DNA of 5,192 nt. It comes from Candidatus Zixiibacteriota bacterium. GTDB taxonomy: Bacteria; Zixibacteria; MSB-5A5; GN15; FEB-12. A program made the position numbers and the translations under genes. Position 1 is the first letter of the stretch; each line of letters opens with the position of its first letter. The stretch spans positions 1 to 5,192 of the forward strand of contig JADFLZ010000190.1 in assembly GCA_022564135.1 (NCBI GenBank). Direction: 5' to 3'. Below are positions 1 through 5,192 of the stretch, one piece after another. The notes under the pieces are model-generated. The model was not told the DNA's origin and did no database searches. It worked only from the letters and a program-made list of their open reading frames with translations.

Positions 1-379
1 TGAGAATTCCCAGTAGAGCCGCAATTTTCAAGACCGGCCAGCTGACATAACCACCGGTGCCGACTACCATATCGGGCCGAAATTTTGTCAGAAGTAAGGC
101 CGACTGTACGAGCGCCAGCACAACCATAAACGGCACAAACAGATTTTTGGGAGTCAACGAACGAGTTATGCCGCGCATGCTGATCAGATAAAGCGGGTAT
201 CCGAGTTCATCCCCCAATCTGTATTCCAGGCCGCGCTTGGTGCCCACAAAAGCTATGTCTGTCTTGGCTCTGTCTTTTAGAACGCTGGTAATCCGATTAG
301 CAATTGCTATGGCCGGATAGAGATGTCCGCCGGTACCGCCACCTGCAAATAGAATTTTCACTGAAAGAGGCTTACTCAT
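1..379 (-). CDS. murG: MurG, UDP-GlcNAc:lipid I N-acetylglucosaminyltransferase, N-terminal part (cut by window edge)
   Basis: MurG is a GT-B glycosyltransferase on the inner face of the cytoplasmic membrane. It transfers GlcNAc from UDP-GlcNAc to lipid I to make lipid II. I translated 126 residues from ATG at 379 before the window ends. The N-terminal glycine-rich loop reads AGGGTGGHLYPAIAIA at residues 12-27 and contains the family's conserved GGTGGH. A second family signature, GTGGYVSWPV, spans residues 107-116 and corresponds to the GMGGYVSGP region of E. coli MurG. Together these cover about the first third of a normal protein of some 350-370 residues; the UDP-GlcNAc-binding C-terminal domain lies outside the window. 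The start codon overlaps the ftsW stop as ATGA. Upstream there is only a weak AGG six bases before the ATG, so initiation is probably coupled to ftsW termination. Identification is secure from motifs and position; no frameshift is seen in the visible part. Confidence 0.96.
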   Translation of the reverse strand, partial: MSKPLSVKILFAGGGTGGHLYPAIAIANRITSVLKDRAKTDIAFVGTKRGLEYRLGDELGYPLYLISMRGITRSLTPKNLFVPFMVVLALVQSALLLTKFRPDMVVGTGGYVSWPVLKIAALLGIL

Positions 380-1476
380 ATTTTGCCTGCTTTCCGTGAA
401 AGATTTAAGAGTACTCCCACTGCCGCACTGCTTATCAAAAGCGATGAGCCGCCGTATGAAATAAATGGCAGCGGTAATCCTGTGACAGGCAAGAGCGCCG
501 TGACCACCCCGATATTGATGGCAATACTTGTAAAGAGAGTGACAACCATACCGGCCCCGAGCAAATAGCCGAACCTGTCCGGCTGGGCTGCAGAAATTTT
601 CAAGCCGCGCCAGAGCAGGTAAAACATTATCGACAAAAGCAAGGTCAGCCCGATTAGTCCGATCTCTTCTCCGGCCGAGGCAAAAATAAAGTCAGTATGC
701 GGGTACGGTAAGAAAAATAATTTTTGTCTGCCGTCACCCAGACCGGTTCCGAAAAGTCCGCCTGAACCAAGCGTAAGAGCGGCCTGTTTTACCTGATAAG
801 AACCGCTCAGGGGATCGCCTATTGAAGCCAGATAGTCTATCACTCTTTCTTTTTTGTAGCCCAGTACAAAAACAAAAAACGAAGCGGCAGCGGCTACCGG
901 CAGAGCTGTTGCGAAAAGGTATTTCATAGGAGTTCCGGCCAGGAAAAACATCAGCAGGGCGGTAATCGATATTACCATAACGCTGCCCAGATCGGGTTCC
1001 AGTAAAATCATAAGCAGCGCCGCCCCTATAATCGGCAGGTAGGGAAAAAGCAGATTTTTAAGTTTTTTCAGATCACGTTTGTGATTGGACAAAGAAAATG
1101 CCAAAAATATAATCATAACAAACTTGAACAATTCCGAGGGCTGCACCGTAAAGGGACCCAAAAACAGCCAGCGATGGGCGCCGTTGCGGGATGGCATCAT
1201 GAAAACAACCGCCAATAATATCAGCGTAATAAACAAAGCCGGAACCGAATAGACTGAAAGACGTTTTAAGTCCAGCTTACAGATTATCCAGATTACAGCA
1301 AAAGAAAGAGCTGTCCAGATCAACTGATTCTTAAAAAAGAAAGCGTGTGAACCAAACCGGCTTTCGGCAATCATTGATGATGAAGAATAAATCAGCACCA
1401 GTCCTGCCGTGACGGCCATCAGGTAGGCCAGCAAGAGTCTTTCATCGATTCTGTGTTTAACTGAGAATCGTTTCAT
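376..1476 (-). CDS. ftsW: FtsW, SEDS-family septal peptidoglycan glycosyltransferase
   Basis: This 366-residue integral membrane protein is of the SEDS (FtsW/RodA/SpoVE) family, which polymerises lipid II glycan strands together with a class B penicillin-binding protein. Its hydrophobicity pattern fits ten membrane segments (roughly 15-32, 50-68, 74-94, 112-130, 141-160, 162-180, 185-205, 266-290, 303-327, 335-358), with a large external loop at about 206-265. Family motifs are QPSE (112-115), EPDLG (160-164), SGSYQVKQA (224-232), GLGDGRQK (245-252), HTDFIF (260-265) and LPLPFISYGGSS (334-345). Asp262 in HTDF matches the acidic residue essential in studied SEDS proteins. The N-terminus is short compared with E. 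coli FtsW (414 residues) but normal for many other bacteria. Sequence alone does not cleanly separate FtsW from RodA; its place between murD and murG argues for FtsW. The ATG at 1476 has a good AAGGA site five bases upstream and lies 20 bases inside murD. Confidence 0.95.
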   Translation of the reverse strand: MKRFSVKHRIDERLLLAYLMAVTAGLVLIYSSSSMIAESRFGSHAFFFKNQLIWTALSFAVIWIICKLDLKRLSVYSVPALFITLILLAVVFMMPSRNGAHRWLFLGPFTVQPSELFKFVMIIFLAFSLSNHKRDLKKLKNLLFPYLPIIGAALLMILLEPDLGSVMVISITALLMFFLAGTPMKYLFATALPVAAAASFFVFVLGYKKERVIDYLASIGDPLSGSYQVKQAALTLGSGGLFGTGLGDGRQKLFFLPYPHTDFIFASAGEEIGLIGLTLLLSIMFYLLWRGLKISAAQPDRFGYLLGAGMVVTLFTSIAINIGVVTALLPVTGLPLPFISYGGSSLLISSAAVGVLLNLSRKAGKI

Positions 1477-2848
1477 CTTTTTCCTTGCCGTTTTTTAACG
1501 ACGCCACAGCTTTTTTAAAAGCCTGACCGCGATGTTCGTAATCTTCAAACATGTCGAAACTGGCACAGCCCGGTGACAACAGCACCACCTCGCCGGGGAT
1601 GGCCAGTTCAAAGGCCAGCTTTACGGCGCTTTCTAAACTATCAGCCGGCTGCACCTGAAAATCGTGACCCAGGGCATCAAAAATTTGTTCTTTGGCTTCT
1701 CCGATGGCGATAATCCCTTTAATTTTGCCTCTGGCGTAATCTGCTATTGATTCGAATTTGCCGCCTTTGTCACGTCCGCCCGCTATCAGGTAGAGCGGTT
1801 GTTCAAACGATTTCAATGCCCAGCAGACTGAGTCAACATTGGTCGCCTTGGAATCATTTACAAAACTGATTCCGGCAACCCGGCCAACCGCTTCAAGACG
1901 GTGCTCCACACCCCGGAACGTTTTCAGAACAGCTGCCATTGTTTCAGGTTTAACTCCCAGGAAACTGACAGCAGCAACAGCGGCCAGAGCGTTCTGGACA
2001 TTATGAGGTCCGGGAATAAGAATATCCGAGAGAGAGATTACTTCTTCCTGCGAACTGTCTTTGTTCAAAATTATTTTTTTGTCCTCGACAAAACATTTAG
2101 CTCCGCTATCAGCAGTCGTTGTAAAGAATTGAATGCTGGCTTTAGTTTTAATATTTGCAGCCAGAGTTTCTTTATCATCCTGATTTAGTATTAGGCTGTC
2201 TGTTGCAATTTGATTTTCGGTAAGGCGCTGTTTCATCTGTTTATATTCTTCGAAATTTTTATAGCGGTCGAGATGGTCAGGTGTCATGTTCAAAATCAAG
2301 GCTATTTCGGGATGGAAGTTTTCTATGCGCTCAAGCTGAAAACTTGAAATCTCAACTACGGCGATTATGTCTTGGTCGGAAGAATCAGCTATCTCAGAAA
2401 AAGGCCTGCCGATATTGCCGCAGACGACTGACTTTAGCCCGGCTGCTTTCAGCATTTCTCCTATGAGAGTAGTGGTAGTCGTCTTGCCGTTGGAACCGGT
2501 GACAGCACAAATTTTCCCCTCAAAAACCCATGAGGCAAACTCTATTTCAGAAAATATGGGAATGCCCTTCTTTTCTGCGCTCTTGATAATTTCAAGATCG
2601 CTCGAAACTCCCGGAGAAACCACCAGGTAATCGCAATTAAGTAGTTTGTCTGAGTGCCCGCCCGTCTCAAAGACGATATTTTTGGCAGCCAAAGCTGACA
2701 TTGATTTGGTCAGCTTACTATCGGCGGCTGAGTCGGACACAAACGGCTCACCGCCCATTCGCTTAGCCAAAAGGGCGCAGGCTGTGCCGCTTCGAGCCAT
2801 GCCGATAATTCCTATCTTGCGTCCGTATATTTTTTGTCTGGCGTTCAT
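1457..2848 (-). CDS. murD: MurD, UDP-N-acetylmuramoyl-L-alanine--D-glutamate ligase
   Basis: This cytoplasmic ATP-dependent ligase adds D-glutamate to UDP-MurNAc-L-Ala. From ATG at 2848 it is 463 residues, close to the usual 430-470. The N-terminal Rossmann-like UDP-binding domain begins with GIIGMARSG (13-21) and includes SPGVSS (78-83). The central ATPase domain has the P-loop TGSNGKTTT (117-125), GNIGRPF (144-150), EISSFQLE (166-173), and HLDR (192-195) followed by Lys206 in EYKQMK, which aligns with the carbamylated lysine of E. coli MurD. GPHNVQNALAA (280-290) is the conserved Mur-ligase GxHNxxNxxAA motif. The C-terminal domain has EHRLE (315-319), NDSKATN (331-337), GGRDKGG (357-363) and SPGCASFDMF (425-434). 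The frame stays open to a GTG at 2884, which would add 12 residues. I chose the ATG because it forms an ATGA overlap with the mraY stop and puts the Rossmann strand at the usual distance from the start. No Shine-Dalgarno is visible before it. Confidence 0.97.
   Translation of the reverse strand: MNARQKIYGRKIGIIGMARSGTACALLAKRMGGEPFVSDSAADSKLTKSMSALAAKNIVFETGGHSDKLLNCDYLVVSPGVSSDLEIIKSAEKKGIPIFSEIEFASWVFEGKICAVTGSNGKTTTTTLIGEMLKAAGLKSVVCGNIGRPFSEIADSSDQDIIAVVEISSFQLERIENFHPEIALILNMTPDHLDRYKNFEEYKQMKQRLTENQIATDSLILNQDDKETLAANIKTKASIQFFTTTADSGAKCFVEDKKIILNKDSSQEEVISLSDILIPGPHNVQNALAAVAAVSFLGVKPETMAAVLKTFRGVEHRLEAVGRVAGISFVNDSKATNVDSVCWALKSFEQPLYLIAGGRDKGGKFESIADYARGKIKGIIAIGEAKEQIFDALGHDFQVQPADSLESAVKLAFELAIPGEVVLLSPGCASFDMFEDYEHRGQAFKKAVASLKNGKEKDETILS
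1482..1486 (-). promoter_or_regulatory. Ribosome binding site of ftsW, inside murD
   Basis: The minus strand reads AAGGA five bases before the ftsW ATG at 1476. It lies inside the murD reading frame, where it contributes to the Lys-Glu codons of the charged C-terminal tail. It decides the ftsW start and explains why ftsW can start 20 bases before murD ends. Confidence 0.75.
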
Positions 2849-3933
2849 CGTATTTTTAGTGTCGCCAGTGCAACCAGTGCACACAGCGCTCCAATTATCC
2901 AGAATCTGATGACGACTTTTGGCTCCGGCCAGCCCAGTAACTCAAAGTGGTGATGTATCGGCGCCATTTTGAAAATTCTTTTTCCACCGCGGTAACGGTA
3001 TGACAATACCTGTAGCACCACCGAAAGAACTTCTATAACAAACACACCGCCAATTATTACCAGCAGCAATTCCTGTTTGAGTAGTATCGCAATCGCACCG
3101 ATAGCGCCGCCAAGCGCCAGTGAGCCGGTATCGCCCATAAAGACCTGCGCCGGATACGAATTGAACCATAAGAATCCGGCGGCAGCGCCCATAGCCGCGG
3201 CGCAGTAGATTGTTAATTCACCTATACCGGGAATATAATTTATCTGAAGATAACTTGAGAAATCGGCACGGCCTGATATGTAAGCTAAAACTGCAAAAGT
3301 CACGAAACAAATAGCGCTCAGCCCGATGGCCAGACCGTCGAGGCCGTCGGTCAGATTAACGGCGTTCGATGAACCGGTAATGACCAGGACTATAAACGGT
3401 ACGTAAAAAACGCCAAGATTCAGCACGTAATTTTTAAAAAACGGAATAGTCGTGGTGCCATCGTACATGTCCAGAGGCCCCCAGTAGGACAGTCCCGCTG
3501 CAAACGCAAACCCCAGAATAACCTGCCCGGCCAGCTTCACCCGCCCGACCAATCCTTTTGGCTTATGCTTTATAGCTTTCAAGAAATCATCCATAAAGCC
3601 AATCAGTCCCAGCCAGATAGTGACGGCCAACACCAACAGCACGTAGTAGTTGGTAAGATTTGCCCAGAGTAAAGTCGGTATAATAATACCGGACAAAATT
3701 ATCAGCCCGCCCATGGTTGGCGTGCCCTCTTTTGACTTATGACTCTGCGGACCATCGCTGCGGATATGTTCTTTAACCTGAAACTTATTTAAGAGTCGCA
3801 GAAATAACGGGCCGAGTATCAGACAGATAATAATGGCCGTCACCATGGCGCCGGCAGAGCGAAAGGTAATGTATTTGAATATATTGAATCCGGATATCTC
3901 GCTGGTCAGAGGATACAAAAGGTGGTAAAGCAT
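2845..3933 (-). CDS. mraY: MraY, phospho-N-acetylmuramoyl-pentapeptide transferase
   Basis: MraY is a polytopic membrane enzyme. It transfers phospho-MurNAc-pentapeptide from UDP to undecaprenyl phosphate on the cytoplasmic face, giving lipid I. The protein has 362 residues, almost the same as E. coli MraY (360). The hydrophobic pattern fits ten membrane segments. Diagnostic motifs are all present: GTPTMGGL (70-77), the aspartate pair in FMDDFLK with Asp115 and Asp116, NAVNLTDGLDGLA (190-202), FMGDTGSLALGG (265-276) with Asp268, and the histidine triplet in APIHHHFELLGWPE (324-337). Asp115, Asp116 and Asp268 match the E. coli catalytic and Mg-binding aspartates. The amide-rich loop after NSYPAQ is also family-like. 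The start is ATG at 3933; its A is the last base of the murF TGA. An AGGGGA ribosome binding site lies seven bases upstream, inside murF. The stop overlaps the murD start by four bases. No anomaly is seen. Confidence 0.98.
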   Translation of the reverse strand: MLYHLLYPLTSEISGFNIFKYITFRSAGAMVTAIIICLILGPLFLRLLNKFQVKEHIRSDGPQSHKSKEGTPTMGGLIILSGIIIPTLLWANLTNYYVLLVLAVTIWLGLIGFMDDFLKAIKHKPKGLVGRVKLAGQVILGFAFAAGLSYWGPLDMYDGTTTIPFFKNYVLNLGVFYVPFIVLVITGSSNAVNLTDGLDGLAIGLSAICFVTFAVLAYISGRADFSSYLQINYIPGIGELTIYCAAAMGAAAGFLWFNSYPAQVFMGDTGSLALGGAIGAIAILLKQELLLVIIGGVFVIEVLSVVLQVLSYRYRGGKRIFKMAPIHHHFELLGWPEPKVVIRFWIIGALCALVALATLKIR

Positions 3934-5192
3934 CAGCCATTCCCCTTTTTGGATCCGAGAACATCAATAATTTTCTCAAGAGCTATGCCGCGTGAGCCTT
4001 TGATATAAACCAGGTCGCCATGTTTTAGAAGATTCGAAATTTCTGAAACTACAGCTTGTGAATCAGCAAAGCCGATAAGTTTTCCCCTGTCAATGCCGGC
4101 TTTGACTGCGCCATTAATAACAACACCGCTTAGCGGTCCTACCAGCAGCGCCAGTTCGAAATTGAAATTTGCTAATGATTGACCGAGTTTCTCATGATAT
4201 TTTTCTGCTTCTCCCCCCAGCTCGAGCATATCGCCTAAAATCAGTACACGCCGCCCGGAGTGCGTTAATAATTCAAAGGCTTCTAAACCCGCTTTGACCG
4301 AATCAGGATTGGCATTGTAAGCATCGTTAATTAGGCGGATTCCGTTCAGTTCTAAGGTCTCTCCCCGCATTGGCGCTGATGAAAACTCGATTTGCGCGGT
4401 CGCTATATTTTTGAAGTCATAACCGAGCGAGCGAACAGCGGCATAAGCTGCCAGAAAGTTATAAACCTGATGACGCCCGAGGGAGTTAAGTATAAAAGAT
4501 TTACCGTCGATGGTAACTTGCTGCTTTGAGTCGTCTATTTTCTCAAATGAATCTACTTTGAAATCAGCTTGAGCGTCTATGGCAAAAGTTATTGGATTTG
4601 ACTTAACTTTATGGGCTTCTTCTACAAGCAGCTGGTCATCGGCGTTTATGATTAGCGGGCAGTCGGAATTTTCAGACGATACAATTTCAAGTTTTGCCCG
4701 GGCGACGTCTTTCACACTTGCAAGAAACTCAAGATGCGACGGTCCTATATTTGTAATAACAGCCAGATCCGGCTGAACTATCCGGGCCAGTCTGGTCATT
4801 TCGCCTTTTACAGATATGCCCATCTCCATAACAGCCACGTTTGTGCTTTGCGGCATGGCAAAAATGGCCAGCGGCGCACCAAAAAGATTGTTGAGATTGC
4901 CGGTGGAACGATAGACATCTTTTTCAACGGCCTTAAGCAGCGCGAAAGCATATTCTTTGGTGGTGGTTTTGCCGTTGGAGCCGGTTATGCCGACCACTTT
5001 GGCCTTACATTTATTGCGATAACTTCCGGCCAGTTTCATCATCGCCTCATGCGTATTTTCAACGACAACAACAGCTGCTTTTTGACTGGCACTTGTTGTT
5101 TCTTTAAATCGATTATCAACCAGCAGACCATAAGCGCCATTTTTTAGAGCTTCGTCAACAAAGGCGTGTCCGTCATTTATTTCACCGCGGAT
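3933..5192 (-). CDS. murF: MurF, UDP-MurNAc-tripeptide--D-Ala-D-Ala ligase (N-terminus cut by window edge)
   Basis: MurF is the last cytoplasmic Mur ligase. It joins D-Ala-D-Ala to UDP-MurNAc-tripeptide using ATP. The frame is open from the window edge at 5192 to TGA at 3933-3935, giving 419 visible residues; a full MurF is about 450, so roughly 30-45 N-terminal residues are missing. A methionine at 5042 could be mistaken for the start, but the 50 codons before it encode typical MurF N-domain sequence, including RGEINDGHAFVDEAL, matching the family's KGxxxDGHxF. Counting from 5192, motifs are P-loop TGSNGKTTTKE (70-80), GNLNN (98-102), MEMGISVKGEM (122-132), NIGPSHLEF (148-156) with Lys167 in ARAKLE as the probable carbamylated lysine, NDAYNANPDS (289-298), LGDMLELG (319-326) and IKGSRG (397-402). 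The substrate's third residue (mDAP or Lys) depends on MurE, which is outside the window. It shares one base with mraY (TGATG). Confidence 0.97.
   Translation of the reverse strand: MRGEINDGHAFVDEALKNGAYGLLVDNRFKETTSASQKAAVVVVENTHEAMMKLAGSYRNKCKAKVVGITGSNGKTTTKEYAFALLKAVEKDVYRSTGNLNNLFGAPLAIFAMPQSTNVAVMEMGISVKGEMTRLARIVQPDLAVITNIGPSHLEFLASVKDVARAKLEIVSSENSDCPLIINADDQLLVEEAHKVKSNPITFAIDAQADFKVDSFEKIDDSKQQVTIDGKSFILNSLGRHQVYNFLAAYAAVRSLGYDFKNIATAQIEFSSAPMRGETLELNGIRLINDAYNANPDSVKAGLEAFELLTHSGRRVLILGDMLELGGEAEKYHEKLGQSLANFNFELALLVGPLSGVVINGAVKAGIDRGKLIGFADSQAVVSEISNLLKHGDLVYIKGSRGIALEKIIDVLGSKKGNG
3941..3946 (-). promoter_or_regulatory. Ribosome binding site of mraY, inside murF
   Basis: The minus strand reads AGGGGA seven bases before the mraY ATG at 3933. 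It is a good Shine-Dalgarno match at normal spacing and lies within the last codons of murF (encoding part of the KKGNG tail). It supports ATG 3933 as the mraY start. Ribosomes ending at the TGATG junction could also reinitiate here. Confidence 0.75.

Noticed and set aside
2074..2080. Run of seven T on the plus strand (A7 on the coding strand of murD) as a possible slippage site or frameshift
   Set aside because: The murD frame continues intact on both sides with conserved motifs before and after, and no downstream stop or pseudoknot-like structure suggests programmed frameshifting.
1901..2909. Several plus-strand open frames of 61-95 codons opposite murD
   Set aside because: All are antisense to murD, show no family motifs and have no convincing ribosome binding sites. 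They are shadow frames.
2942..3169. Minus-strand open frame of 75 codons in another frame of mraY
   Set aside because: It overlaps the most conserved part of mraY (the GDTGS and HHH motifs), which explains the sequence. The alternative translation is not family-like.
3785..3979. Minus-strand 64-codon frame starting at an ATG just before the mraY start
   Set aside because: Its ATG is close to the same AGGGGA site, but the product is out of frame with both murF and mraY and resembles no known protein. The mraY start at 3933 explains the site better.
4734..5147. Plus-strand open frame of 137 codons
   Set aside because: It lies fully antisense to murF, whose motifs are unmistakable, and its translation has no recognisable domain and a low-complexity, cysteine- and histidine-scattered look. 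It is a shadow frame.
1..5192. Search for mobile elements, CRISPR repeats, tRNA, riboswitches, terminators or a novel system
   Set aside because: Every base belongs to one of five conserved coding regions. I saw no direct or inverted repeat arrays, no hairpin followed by a U-tract at a gene end, and no interruption of any gene.

Overview
This window is an uninterrupted piece of a bacterial division and cell wall (dcw) cluster, read entirely on the minus strand. In transcription order, from the high-coordinate end, it holds murF (5' end cut off by the window edge), mraY, murD, ftsW and murG (3' end cut off by the window edge). This is the canonical order murF-mraY-murD-ftsW-murG found across many bacterial phyla. 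All five reading frames are intact, and the catalytic and nucleotide-binding motifs of each family are present.

The layout is gapless. murF and mraY share one base (TGATG), mraY and murD overlap by 4 bases (ATGA), murD and ftsW by 20 bases, and ftsW and murG by 4 bases (ATGA). No base lies outside a coding region, so there is no room for a dedicated intergenic promoter, terminator, RNA gene or inserted element. Purine-rich ribosome binding sites are visible inside the upstream gene for mraY and ftsW. murD has none visible and murG only a weak one, which suggests translational coupling from the preceding gene.

Together the genes cover the late cytoplasmic and membrane steps of peptidoglycan precursor synthesis. 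MurD adds D-Glu to UDP-MurNAc-L-Ala. MurF adds D-Ala-D-Ala to complete the pentapeptide. MraY moves phospho-MurNAc-pentapeptide onto undecaprenyl phosphate (lipid I). MurG adds GlcNAc (lipid II). FtsW polymerises lipid II at the septum. The organism is therefore a bacterium with a peptidoglycan wall.

The phylum cannot be fixed from this sequence alone. The roughly balanced base composition and the protein flavour (for example GNLNN in MurF, LPYPHTDFIF in FtsW and GYVSWPV in MurG) are compatible with an uncultured lineage near the FCB group, but this is a weak impression. I found no previously undescribed system here. The window looks like ordinary, conserved core genome, and the observations below concern gene starts, overlaps and coupling.
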